DNA of 56,546 nt from Candidatus Amarobacter glycogenicus (GTDB lineage: Bacteria; Chloroflexota; Dehalococcoidia; Tepidiformales; Tepidiformaceae). The stretch spans positions 1 to 56,546 of the forward strand of contig JADJZF010000016.1 in NCBI GenBank assembly GCA_016719395.1, written 5' to 3'. Below the pieces are notes generated by a model, which worked only from the letters and a program-made list of their open reading frames with translations, made no database searches and had not been told where the DNA came from. Positions 33,877 through 42,222 of this stretch are shown piece after piece (the first letter of the stretch is position 1; each line of letters begins with the position of its first letter). The position numbers and the translations under genes were made by a program.

Positions 33877-34413
33877 TCACTTCCGGCCCCCCGTTCCACT
33901 CAACAGCTCCCGGATGAGCGCCTCCGCGTGGCCATCGAACGGGAACTGCCGCCTGCGGACCATGCGGAGCGCGTGGAGGATGCCAAGATGTGCCAGGCGC
34001 TTCGCTTCATCGTCGTAAGCCATGGAGACGCTGCGCTGGGCAAACACGTCCTGGTCGCGGATGTAGTGCTGAAGCCCTGGAAGCACCACCACGTCCAGGT
34101 CCATGTCGACGAAGGAAACGGTGTCGCCGCGCCACTGGCCGGGAAGAGCTGCATCGCACTTGGCATCGAGGAACTCTCCGGCTGCCGAAAACGCGAAGAT
34201 CAGGGTTAGGGGCGTTTCCAGCCCGACATAGTGGATCAGGTGAACTGGCGGGCCGTCGTCCGCGACCGGACCAGAAGGCAGCTTGGTGTCTCGTTCCGGG
34301 TCGTGGTGAACAACCACCCACCCTGCGGGAGCGCCGGGTATTTCCACCCCGGGCCACGAGTACTTCAGAGAGCCGTCGAACTTGAGCTTTTGGACAACGA
34401 GACGCGCGCCCAT
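33877..34413 (-). CDS. DUF402-family protein
   Basis: The protein is 178 aa from ATG 34413, five bases after the nitroreductase stop. The segment VSFVDMDLDVVVLPG carries the closely spaced acidic residues seen in DUF402 proteins (FomD-like and related nucleoside-diphosphate hydrolases), with YVGLETPLTLIFAF before it. A metal-dependent phosphatase role is possible from family knowledge. The specific substrate is not readable here. Nine additional upstream codons exist in frame but would overlap the previous gene. Confidence 0.65.
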   Translation of the reverse strand: MGARLVVQKLKFDGSLKYSWPGVEIPGAPAGWVVVHHDPERDTKLPSGPVADDGPPVHLIHYVGLETPLTLIFAFSAAGEFLDAKCDAALPGQWRGDTVSFVDMDLDVVVLPGLQHYIRDQDVFAQRSVSMAYDDEAKRLAHLGILHALRMVRRRQFPFDGHAEALIRELLSGTGGRK

Positions 34414-34418
34414 CAGGT

Positions 34419-35060
34419 CTACGCCTTCTTGGCTCCCCAACTCTCCCAGTACGTCACATCCTCGACTGGCTTGCGGAATCCGGAGCCGAACTTCCCTTTG
34501 GGCCAGCCGAGAGGGATGAGAGCGGCCGTCTCAACCGACTCCGGGATGCCAAGCAGTTCGCGGATCTGTTTCTGATAGCCACGATGGACGGTCGTGAGCG
34601 CGGTGCCCAGGCCAAGGGCGCGGGCCGCAAGCATGAGGTTCTGGACGGCCGGGTAAATGCTCGAGCCAGAAGTGATATCGCCGTTGCCGGTCAGCGAGCA
34701 GGCGAAAATGAGGACCGGCGCTTCGTGCATGTGTTCTGCGAGATAGGTTGCGCTCTTCATGACGCGATCGTTGCTGGCATTTTCATCGGCCGGCAGGTTC
34801 GCCCCGGCGCCGTACCCGGAAGCCGTCATCCGCGACCAGCCGTCGTGGTACCAGGCCTGGATCTTCTTCTTCTTCTCGGGTTCCGTGACAACCACCCAAC
34901 GCCAGCCCTGGCGATTGCCGCCGCTGGGTGCGCGGGTCGCTGCCCAGATGACCTTCTTGACGTACTCCTCGGGGACGGGGTCCGCTTTCAAACGTCGCAT
35001 GGCTCGCTGGGTGCCGATCACTTCGAAGAAGTCGCTTTCGACTGCAGTTGGTTCAGGCAT
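34419..35060 (-). CDS. Nitroreductase family protein
   Basis: FMN-dependent oxidoreductase, 213 aa. Features: QRAMRRLKADPVPEEYV and AATRAPSGGNRQGWRWVVV (FMN phosphate region), SIYPAVQNLMLAARALGLGT, and the C-terminal GWPKGKFGSGFRKPVEDVTYWE. ATG at 35060. Likely first gene of a short run with the DUF402 and polyferredoxin genes. The physiological electron acceptor is unknown. Confidence 0.9.
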   Translation of the reverse strand: MPEPTAVESDFFEVIGTQRAMRRLKADPVPEEYVKKVIWAATRAPSGGNRQGWRWVVVTEPEKKKKIQAWYHDGWSRMTASGYGAGANLPADENASNDRVMKSATYLAEHMHEAPVLIFACSLTGNGDITSGSSIYPAVQNLMLAARALGLGTALTTVHRGYQKQIRELLGIPESVETAALIPLGWPKGKFGSGFRKPVEDVTYWESWGAKKA

Positions 35061-35192
35061 GGGGAGTCTCCTCGGGGGATCTTGTGCGTGCGATGGTAAC
35101 CGATGGGCGTCACGGCGTTCAGAATGGCAGGCTGCGCGGCGACCGGGATGCCCGCTCCTGCCGTCATCCGGCCGCCGTCCAAACCGCCTGAA

Positions 35193-35220
35193 CTGACACC
35201 GAGCGACGGTTGCCTATAAT
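35193..35220 (+). promoter_or_regulatory. Promoter of the first CoA-transferase, CTGACA-N16-TATAAT
   Basis: CTGACA (35193-35198) and a perfect TATAAT (35215-35220) with a 16-bp spacer, followed by seven bases and ATG 35228. The clearest sigma-70-like promoter in the window, and a good case for a leaderless mRNA. Confidence 0.65.
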
Positions 35221-35227
35221 CCCCGCC

Positions 35228-36466
35228 ATGCCAGATCTGCCCCTCTCTGGAATCCGTGTTTGCGACCTCACGTGGATCATCGCCGGGCCGACGGCGACAC
35301 GCGTGCTCGCCGATTTCGGCGCCGACGTGATCCGAGTGGAACACCAGCAGGCGATCGATCCGATCCGGGTCGGCCGGCCGATCAACGGGGAACGCACGAC
35401 ACTCAACAACTCCGGGTTCTTCAACTACTTCAACCGCAACAAGCGCAGCATGCTGCTGAACGTCCGCCACCCGCTGGGGATGGAGTTGCTGCACCGGCTA
35501 ATCGCGATTTCGGACGTAGTCATCGAGAACTTCTCAAGCGGCGTCCTCGATTCGTGGGAGCTTTCGTACGAAGCGCAGAAGACGATAAACCCGGGGGTCA
35601 TCTACTGCTCTATCTCGGGCTTTGGGCACTCGGGCCGCGACAAGCACTTCACGACCTGGGGCCCGACGGCACAGGCCCTGAGCGGACTCACGCTGATGTC
35701 GGGCCTACCGGGCGAGCCACCGGCGGGTTGGGGCTACAGCTACATGGACCACACGGCAGGTTACTACGGGGCGATCGCCATACTGATGGCGTTGCACCAC
35801 CGGAACCGCACAGGCGAGGGGCAGCACATCGATATCTCCCAGGTCGAGGCAGGCATGGTGCTCACCGGGCCGGCCATCCTCGACTACACGGTCAACGGGC
35901 GGAGCTTCCGGAGGCCGGGGATGCCGCCAGGCAACCATGCCTGGGAACCGGCGATTGCCCCGCACAACACGTACCCGTGCGCGGGCGAGGACCGATGGAT
36001 CGCTATCGCCGTGCGGAACGACGCCGAATGGCTGGCGATGGTCCGTGCGATGGGCGAGCCCGCGTGGGCGAACGGTGGGCGATTCTCCACCAACGCATCG
36101 AGGCTCGCGCACCAGGATGAGCTCGATGCCGGGATCGCGGTCTGGACTTCTACGCGTGACGAGTACAGGTTGATGCACCTCCTCCAGGCCGCCGGCGTGC
36201 CGGCCGGGGTCTGCCAATCGCCCGGGGACCGCGTCGAGAAGGATGAACAATTCCGGGCTCGCAACTGGTGGGCGGCTATGCCGCACGCCGAGATGGGCGA
36301 AGCGAGCGAGTTCGACGGGGTCACTCCCCGGCTATCGCACACTCCGGGCACCAACCGGACTGCAAGCCCCCTCCTCGGCGCGCACACCCACGAGGTGACA
36401 ACCGACCTGCTCGGGCTTTCGAACGAGGAGTTTGCCGAGTACGAAGCGATGGGGGTGTTCATGTGA
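35228..36466 (+). CDS. Class III (CaiB/BaiF) CoA-transferase, first of pair
   Basis: Moves CoA between carboxylic acids through a Asp-bound anhydride intermediate. The protein is 412 aa from ATG 35228. Seen: LSGIRVCDLTWIIAGP, NRNKRSMLLNVRHP, YCSISGFGHSG and YSYMDHTAGYYG, where the Asp is the expected catalytic residue; then TGEGQHIDISQVEAG. Substrate acid unknown. The stop overlaps the next start (GTGA). Confidence 0.9.
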   Translation: MPDLPLSGIRVCDLTWIIAGPTATRVLADFGADVIRVEHQQAIDPIRVGRPINGERTTLNNSGFFNYFNRNKRSMLLNVRHPLGMELLHRLIAISDVVIENFSSGVLDSWELSYEAQKTINPGVIYCSISGFGHSGRDKHFTTWGPTAQALSGLTLMSGLPGEPPAGWGYSYMDHTAGYYGAIAILMALHHRNRTGEGQHIDISQVEAGMVLTGPAILDYTVNGRSFRRPGMPPGNHAWEPAIAPHNTYPCAGEDRWIAIAVRNDAEWLAMVRAMGEPAWANGGRFSTNASRLAHQDELDAGIAVWTSTRDEYRLMHLLQAAGVPAGVCQSPGDRVEKDEQFRARNWWAAMPHAEMGEASEFDGVTPRLSHTPGTNRTASPLLGAHTHEVTTDLLGLSNEEFAEYEAMGVFM

Positions 36467-37671
36467 GCGGGCCGCTGACCGGCCTGAGGGTCATCGAATA
36501 CACCGGCCCACTCGGACAGCTCGCCGGGAAGCTGCTTGCCGACATGGGCGCGGACGTTGTCGCCATCGAGCCGCCCGCCGGATCCCCCGCCCGTGCCGTG
36601 GGGCCGTTCGTCGACGACGTGCCAGGCCCAGACCGTTCCTTGAACTACTGGTACCACAATACGAACAAGAGGTCGGTCATTGTGGACCTGACGGCGGCGG
36701 AGGGCGTTGCCGCGTGGAAATCGCTCGTTGCGAAGGCCGACATCGTCATTGAAGACTGCGCACCAGGTGAGCTCGATACCGTGGGGCTCGGTCATGCCTC
36801 CTTACGACCCGCGATCGACTCCCTGATCTGGTGCTCAATCACGCCGTTCGGACAGGCCGGGCCATGGGCCAGCTACCAGGCAACGGATATGGTGGGGCTC
36901 GCCCTCGGGGGCCCGATGATGATGAACGGCTATGACGCGGAAGACGTCCCCGGCGCCCCCCCGATTCGGGGCCACGGCGACCAGGGCTATAACACGGCCT
37001 GTCACTACGCAGTCCAGGGCATCCTCGCCGCGCTGCTCTATCGTGACAAGACGGGGCAGGGCCAGCACGTGGACGCTTCAATGCACGAGGCGTGCAGCAG
37101 CACCACCGAGGTAGGCCTTCCCTACTGGTTCACCCAGCGAAAGAACGTGATCCGGCAGACCGGCCGGCACGCCGCTGCCCAGCGCACGGAGCCGTGGTTG
37201 CATATGGCGGCGGACGGACGCCACGCGCTGATCTTCGGTGTGGGTCGCGACAACGCTAGCTGGAAACGGATCAAAGAGTGGTTCCAGGCCGATGGCTTCG
37301 GCAAACAACTCGATGAGCCGCGGTTCGATGAACCGGCAGCCCGCCAGCCGGGCCGAGGTTCGCCCGAAGCAGCCGAAGTGATGAGCGAACTCTCGCGGTT
37401 CATCGCCGCGCACAGTGCCGACGAAGTCTACCGGGGCGGGCAAGAGCGCCGGCAGTCATGGGGTGTGGTTCGGGCTCCTTCGGAAGCGCTGGGCGACCCG
37501 CACTGGGAGGATCGGGGATTCTGGACGGAAGTGTCCGGCGAGGGCCGGGACGCACCAGTCCGTATGCCGGGGGCACCGTACGCCTTCAGCGCGACGCCCT
37601 GGGAGCTGCGCCGGCCCGCACCGAAGCTCGGCGAGCACACGGCGGAAGTGCTGGCTGAGTGGCTGACCTGA
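36463..37671 (+). CDS. Class III (CaiB/BaiF) CoA-transferase, second of pair
   Basis: The protein is 402 aa from GTG 36463, which overlaps the preceding stop by GTGA; the longer upstream frame is a shadow. Features: LTGLRVIEYTGPLGQLAGKL, NTNKRSVIVDL, WCSITPFGQAGPW, IRGHGDQGYNTACHYA with the candidate catalytic Asp, and GQGQHVDASMHEA. Two divergent copies in tight coupling suggest a heteromeric enzyme, or two enzymes of one acyl-CoA pathway. Confidence 0.88.
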   Translation: MSGPLTGLRVIEYTGPLGQLAGKLLADMGADVVAIEPPAGSPARAVGPFVDDVPGPDRSLNYWYHNTNKRSVIVDLTAAEGVAAWKSLVAKADIVIEDCAPGELDTVGLGHASLRPAIDSLIWCSITPFGQAGPWASYQATDMVGLALGGPMMMNGYDAEDVPGAPPIRGHGDQGYNTACHYAVQGILAALLYRDKTGQGQHVDASMHEACSSTTEVGLPYWFTQRKNVIRQTGRHAAAQRTEPWLHMAADGRHALIFGVGRDNASWKRIKEWFQADGFGKQLDEPRFDEPAARQPGRGSPEAAEVMSELSRFIAAHSADEVYRGGQERRQSWGVVRAPSEALGDPHWEDRGFWTEVSGEGRDAPVRMPGAPYAFSATPWELRRPAPKLGEHTAEVLAEWLT

Positions 37672-37751
37672 GTCGCGGACGATTCTGCCGGGCGTCAAGC
37701 ACTATCGAGAATCTTGATGGGCGTTCTTACGTGAATCTTCGATCCAGGGGG

Positions 37752-37780
37752 CTGACTCAGCGCCCGCGCAGGACTATCTT
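37752..37780 (+). promoter_or_regulatory. Promoter CTGACT-N17-TATCTT upstream of small gene
   Basis: CTGACT (37752-37757) and TATCTT (37775-37780) with a 17-bp spacer. The start codon at 37864 is about 80 bp downstream, so this transcript would carry a real leader. Confidence 0.45.
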
Positions 37781-37863
37781 CGTGGTGTCGAAACATGCAC
37801 TTCATGACGCTGACATCCCCGTGTCACGCAGGCGCATGAGGATCTGGCAGGGGTGAAATCCAG

Positions 37864-38049
37864 ATGGCAGTCGCAACGCGTCTTCCCGTCAACGCATCGG
37901 TGTACGAACTCATTCGCACAGGGCATGGCTCCATCAAGAGCCTGACGAAGGTCGGCCTTTCCCTGGATGACCTCGACCTGCGCGTGCGAGAGGCTGCGCA
38001 CCGCACCGGGCTCCCGATCGAGATGCTGACAGAAAAGCTCGAATCCTGA
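37864..38049 (+). CDS. Small hypothetical protein
   Basis: The protein is 61 aa. Mainly helical and acidic in its second half (SLDDLDLRVREAAHRTGLPI), no membrane segment, no Cys. CAGGGGTG lies about nine bases before the ATG, and a promoter-like pair precedes it. Codon third positions are GC-rich, as in neighbours. Not recognised; could be a small regulator or a helix-turn-helix fragment. Confidence 0.55.
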   Translation: MAVATRLPVNASVYELIRTGHGSIKSLTKVGLSLDDLDLRVREAAHRTGLPIEMLTEKLES

Positions 38050-38095
38050 GTCCTGACGCGGTTGCATCGCCCGGCCAGACCGGAGCGATACCGCT

Positions 38096-38719
38096 CTACG
38101 GAATGGTAACCACCTGGCCCAGCTTGAGGTTGGTGCAGTTGGCATCGACCGAGCTGTTCGCGGCGAGGAACGCCTGGAGCGAGACGCCGTTCGCTGCGGC
38201 GATGGCGCTGCAGGTATCGCCGGCAGCCACCGTGTAGGTCTTGCCACCCCCCGTAGTCCCGGGTTTGGTCGTTGGGTTCCCGGTGAGCGACCCCCCGCGC
38301 GTCGGCGTCGCGGACGGCGCCGGGGCAGGAATCTTGATCTTGTCGCCGATCTTGAGGGCGTCACAATTCATGTTCCGGTTCGCCTTCTGCAGTTCTTCCA
38401 GGCTGATCTTGTTGGCAGCAGCGATGGTCGAACAGAAGTCCCCCGCCTTGATCGTGTACTCGGAAGCGGGAGCCGTTGTCGGGGAGGTGACCGGCGTGAT
38501 CGCACCGCTACTGCCGCCGGTGAGGATGACTTCGTTACCCTGGATCTTGTACAGCGTCGGGTTCTGGATGGGCGTCGAACTCGGCACCCGCGCCGGGTCG
38601 GTGATGCGCTCGCCGGGCTTCTCCGAATCCCCACTACCGCCGCAGGCGGCGAGGAGGCTAACGAGCGCCAGCGCGAAACCGAGCAACGAGACGGGTAGAA
38701 CGCGGGTCATCGATTTCAT
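38096..38719 (-). CDS. Lipoprotein with two LysM domains
   Basis: Predicted peptidoglycan-binding lipoprotein, 207 aa from ATG 38719. Lipobox LLAAC with Cys26, an acidic linker, then LysM 1 (YTIKAGDFCSTIAAANKISL... ending KIKIP) and LysM 2 (YTVAAGDTCSAIAAANGVSL... ending VVTIP), separated by a Pro/Thr/Gly linker. Each LysM has a Cys pair, which suggests a disulfide in an exported protein. It follows the M28 peptidase gene by 13 bp. Confidence 0.87.
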   Translation of the reverse strand: MKSMTRVLPVSLLGFALALVSLLAACGGSGDSEKPGERITDPARVPSSTPIQNPTLYKIQGNEVILTGGSSGAITPVTSPTTAPASEYTIKAGDFCSTIAAANKISLEELQKANRNMNCDALKIGDKIKIPAPAPSATPTRGGSLTGNPTTKPGTTGGGKTYTVAAGDTCSAIAAANGVSLQAFLAANSSVDANCTNLKLGQVVTIP

Positions 38720-38732
38720 GCTAGGCACGCCA

Positions 38733-40096
38733 TCATCCTCGGGCAACCTGGCCCAGGAGGTCTTTCAGGACGGCCAGGGCGACATCGCCCACCTGATCGA
38801 GCATCGTGACGGAGATGTCGGCAGACACATCGAGCGGCGAGTGAATGGTCGAAAAGTCTCCTGAGGTGAAGAACACCGTTTGGACCCCGGCGTCGATGAA
38901 GCTCTGGTGGTCGCTCCCTGCGTTCGCGGGCAACTGCGACGGGACGGTCGGGATGCCCAGCGAGAAGCCCGTCGCGACTGCAGCGCGGGCGATCTGACCG
39001 TCGCCGATGACCTCCACGGACTCACCAATGCCGGTGACATCCAGGTTGATCGCATAACGTGGGAGTTTGCCCTCCTTCTGCCAGCGAGAGACCAGCGCCT
39101 TGCTCCCGTAGAGGCCCGACTCTTCCGCACCGAAAGCGGCGAAGCAGACACCCTCGTCCAGGCCGTCGACGGCGCCGCGCGGGCAAGTTCGATGACATTC
39201 GCCACCCCACTGGCTTTATCGTTCGCCCCCGGCGCGCCGGGGACCGAATCGAAGTGGCCGCCGACCAGGACTTTGCATTCGCTCGCCGTCGTGGGCCTGG
39301 CAATCACGTTCAGTGCCACCGTCAGCCCCGTCGTCGGAGGGGCGCTGATCGCGACTGTACGACCGGCCCTGGCGGCGTCAACGATCGCGGCGCCGGCCTC
39401 CTGTGAGACGCTGACCACAGGGAAAGAGGCCAAAGTGGTCAGGTTGCCGCTGAAAGGGCCCGGGCGGTTGTTGACGAGAATCAGCCCGACCGCGCCTGCA
39501 TCTCTGGCGTTGGTGTACTTGTCGAAGAAGTTGAGCGTCCCGCGGTCGGCGACAGCCACCTTGCCCTTCAAGTCCTTGCCGGATACGCCGGCAGCGTCGG
39601 CGAGGCCCACGTAGACAGCAGACGCCTGGACCTGGCCACCCGGGCTCCCGGCAAGGGTCAGGGCTTCGGACGGCTGGCCGTCGAGGCGGACCTCTCCAGC
39701 TCGGAACCGATCACCTTCAAACTCGAAACTCATCACCTCAGTGGTGTAGCCATACGAGCGGAAGAGGCCGGAAATGTACTCGGCGGCACGTGCCTCTGCC
39801 GGTGACCCTGAGACGCGGGGTCCTTTGGCGAGCTCCTGGAGAATCGACAGGGCGCGCGACCCGTCGTGCTCGGCGGGGCCCGACGCCGACCCGGTCGGTC
39901 CAGAAGTCCCTGGCGTCGCCGCCGGCGTGAGGGCCGGCCCGTCCGTTGGCCGGGCATCGGCGGGGGCGGTCGGTACGATTGGTGCCGCGGCTTCGGGCGC
40001 CGGTTCGCCGCTCATCGCGCGAACGACAATCGCACCGATGGCGACGGCCATCAGCGCAAGCGAGACGCAGAGGACGGCAAGAGATGTGGGGCGCAT
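38733..40096 (-). pseudogene. M28-family peptidase with PA domain, disrupted by a 1-base deletion
   Basis: Predicted exported, membrane-anchored zinc aminopeptidase. N-terminal membrane helix (about 5-27), Pro/Ala/Thr linker, PA domain (about 150-250, including NARDAGAVGLILVNNRPG), then the catalytic domain. Zn ligands start in GGHFDSVPGAPGAND. The frame breaks at about 39170-39183 (GGCGCCGCGC). One extra base restores AVDGLDEGVCFAAFGAEESG, INLDVTG and the final STIHSP, which end at 38733 in the second frame. Rejoined length is about 454 aa. All metal ligands are then present, so an indel artefact is more likely than inactivation. Confidence 0.87.
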
Positions 40097-40141
40097 TCAG
40101 GGGAGGGTACGTGCCGGTGTGGTTAACCGCGCGGAAACCGG

Positions 40142-40576
40142 CTACTTTCGTCTGAACCGATCCTTGATGCCGCCATCGCCCGACCGGTCGTTGATATACC
40201 GGTCGCGCCAGAAAGTGCCCTGGGCGCGAGCGGCGGCCGGGGTGGCACGATCGGACTTCTTGAACGACCAGAAGAACGCCCCGATGAAGACAACCACGCC
40301 GGCGAAGGCAACCCAGATAGCCGGAGACCAGACTCCGGAAGCGATCAGGCCGCCGAACACCATCCCTGCGCCGGCAAACAGCAAGGTTGTGGGGTTGAGT
40401 TTCGCGAACGGATTCGGCCCGGCGGTACGCATCCGCTGGGCGCGCGCTTTCTGTGCGCGCTTCTGCGTGAGCGAAATCGGCGAACGGGTGGTTCCTTTTC
40501 CGTCGGCGGGGAGGTCGTCGTCCAGCTTGGCGAGGATCTCCTCGATTTCGCGTTCGAACTTGTCGGGCATTGCCAT
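40142..40576 (-). CDS. Small two-helix membrane protein
   Basis: The protein is 144 aa from ATG 40576 (ATG 40570 also possible). N-terminal acidic helix (FEREIEEILAKLDDDLP), basic segment (QKRAQKARAQRMR), two hydrophobic helices (about 67-85 and 88-106), and a charged C-terminal tail with FWRDRYIND. Cytosolic tails at both ends are likely. Not recognised as a named family; function unknown. Confidence 0.6.
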   Translation of the reverse strand: MAMPDKFEREIEEILAKLDDDLPADGKGTTRSPISLTQKRAQKARAQRMRTAGPNPFAKLNPTTLLFAGAGMVFGGLIASGVWSPAIWVAFAGVVVFIGAFFWSFKKSDRATPAAARAQGTFWRDRYINDRSGDGGIKDRFRRK

Positions 40577-40724
40577 CACACCGTAGGCGATTCTCATGGG
40601 CTCGTCGAGAGCGGAGCCTTACCTCTGTTAACGGCTGTGCGACGGTCCGAGGACAGTCGCTGTGGACTGGCCGTGTGAGGCCGCTAGAATTCGCGCCGCA
40701 ACCAGTTGCGCCGGAGGCCGGAAA

Positions 40725-41168
40725 ATGTCCCAAGAAGAGGTCATTGTCGAGGGGAGCCCAACGTACATCGTCGCCCTGTGCGACGACCTGGATGACCGTC
40801 TCGATCGGGCCAACTACACGTACACATCGGCACGCAGACCGCCGCTCCCGCGTGCGCGTCCATTCCTCGTCGGCAACGCTACGCTCACTCCGCTTTTCGA
40901 CCGGGTCCTGGGGCCGAACCATCTCATCAAGGGCCGCTACGAGCCCGGGACGGTTTCGGCGCTGCACACCCACGATGCCGACCAGTATCTGATCGTCACT
41001 GCGGGTTCCGGGGAGGTGCGCGACCGGGAACGGACCTACGATCTGAAACCCGGGATGGTGGTCTGGATTCCCGCGAATACGGCACACATCCATGCCGCAA
41101 CGCGGAACGAGCCCCTCGAGTTCATCTTCATCACGGCCACGGGCCATACGAGCGACATCGTCGAATAA
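40725..41168 (+). CDS. Cupin-domain protein
   Basis: The protein is 147 aa. Cupin motif 1 is visible as TVSALHTHDADQYLIVTAGSG (His-His-Asp ligand pattern) and motif 2 as PGMVVWIPANTAHIHAA. Small single-domain cupins act as metal-dependent oxygenases, isomerases or binding proteins; no specific role can be read. ATG 40725 has GGAGG eight bases upstream, and TAGAAT at 40685-40690 is a likely -10. Followed by VOC and GNAT genes. Confidence 0.82.
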   Translation: MSQEEVIVEGSPTYIVALCDDLDDRLDRANYTYTSARRPPLPRARPFLVGNATLTPLFDRVLGPNHLIKGRYEPGTVSALHTHDADQYLIVTAGSGEVRDRERTYDLKPGMVVWIPANTAHIHAATRNEPLEFIFITATGHTSDIVE

Positions 41169-41200
41169 CACCGCGGCCCGGCCGCGAGAAGGAAGCACAC

Positions 41201-41596
41201 ATGTTCAAGGGAGTCGATCACGTCGTTATCGCGGTAAAGGACCTGGATGCGGCGGTCGGAAGGTACGAGACAATCTATGGCGCAAGCGTGAGCGATCGCA
41301 GCGAAGCCCCAGCGGCGGGTATGGCGATGGCCTTCTTCCGCTTTGGCGACTCGTACATCGAGCTCGTCTCGGCGACCGGTGACCAGGGACCTATCGCCAA
41401 GCGGCTGGCGGAACAGGGCGAAGGTGTGCATCTCGTCGCGATGAAAGTCGACAGCATCGATGCGACCCTGACCAGGCTCCGCGACGCGGGCATCCGACTG
41501 GTTGGCGACCCGGGCGCCGGCAACCCGGTGAAGGGGCAGGTGTTCATCCACCCGTCGGTGACCGGCGGAGTACTCACCCAAATCGTCGAGCGGTAA
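41201..41596 (+). CDS. VOC-family protein, methylmalonyl-CoA epimerase-like
   Basis: The protein is 131 aa with two beta-alpha-beta-beta-beta units. FKGVDHVVIAVKDLDAAVGRY opens with the metal His (His7), IELVSATGDQGPIAKRLAEQ and EGVHLVAMKVDSIDATLTRL follow, and the end is TQIVE. The order resembles methylmalonyl-CoA epimerase (His-Gln/His-Glu ligands), which would convert the S to the R form in propionate metabolism. No mutase is adjacent, so a glyoxalase-type role remains possible. Confidence 0.72.
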   Translation: MFKGVDHVVIAVKDLDAAVGRYETIYGASVSDRSEAPAAGMAMAFFRFGDSYIELVSATGDQGPIAKRLAEQGEGVHLVAMKVDSIDATLTRLRDAGIRLVGDPGAGNPVKGQVFIHPSVTGGVLTQIVER

Positions 41597-41643
41597 CCGC
41601 GTCGGGCCTCGTAACGCAGGCGACACACGACAGGAACACAATC

Positions 41644-42147
41644 ATGCGCGCCATGCATGTGCGCCCAGCGGCCAAGGCCGACTTGCCGGCGATCAACGCC
41701 ATCTACAACTTCTACGTCGAGACGTCGCCGGCAACGTTCGACATCGAGCCAATGACCGGGCAGTGGCGCCAAGACTGGTTCGGGGCCCGGAAGGCGAGCG
41801 GGTTGCCGGTGCTTGTCGCCGATTCAGGCGTTGGGGTGGCCGGCTGGTGCTGCCTCTCGCCCTGGAGCTCCAAAGGGGCATACCGGACAACGGCCGATGA
41901 ATCGATCTATGTCGCGGACGACCAACGCGGACGCGGCGTGGGCAAGGCACTCCTGTTGGCTGTGCTCGGCGAGGCGCGTGAGCTCGGCCTGGAGGTGGTG
42001 ATGGCGGGGATCGTCGGCTGCCAGGAAGCAAGCCTCGCCCTCCACCAGTCGATGGGGTTCGTCGAGGCGGGACGCTACCGTCACATGGGCTTCAAGCTGG
42101 GCGAATGGCACGACGTGCACTGGCACCAGCGGCACCTCTGGGAATGA
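41644..42147 (+). CDS. GNAT N-acetyltransferase, phosphinothricin-acetyltransferase type
   Basis: Acetyl-CoA-dependent transferase, 167 aa. Signs of this branch: IYNFYVETSPATFDIEPMTG near the N terminus, the acetyl-CoA loop DDQRGRGVGKALL, and HQSMGFVEAGRYRHMGFKLG near the end. Relatives acetylate methionine sulfoximine or sulfone, or phosphinothricin; the native substrate here is not known. Confidence 0.85.
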   Translation: MRAMHVRPAAKADLPAINAIYNFYVETSPATFDIEPMTGQWRQDWFGARKASGLPVLVADSGVGVAGWCCLSPWSSKGAYRTTADESIYVADDQRGRGVGKALLLAVLGEARELGLEVVMAGIVGCQEASLALHQSMGFVEAGRYRHMGFKLGEWHDVHWHQRHLWE

Positions 42148-42222
42148 ACTCTGGCCGGTGCGCCGGGCCAGGCCCGCATGGGCGTATTGTTGGCCTCCGC
42201 GAACCGCGAGGAGGTGCGGCGT

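Noticed and set aside
37659..37856. 65-aa open frame between the CoA-transferase and the small gene
   Set aside because: It crosses the CTGACT-N17-TATCTT promoter, is Arg-rich without structure, and overlaps the end of the transferase gene.
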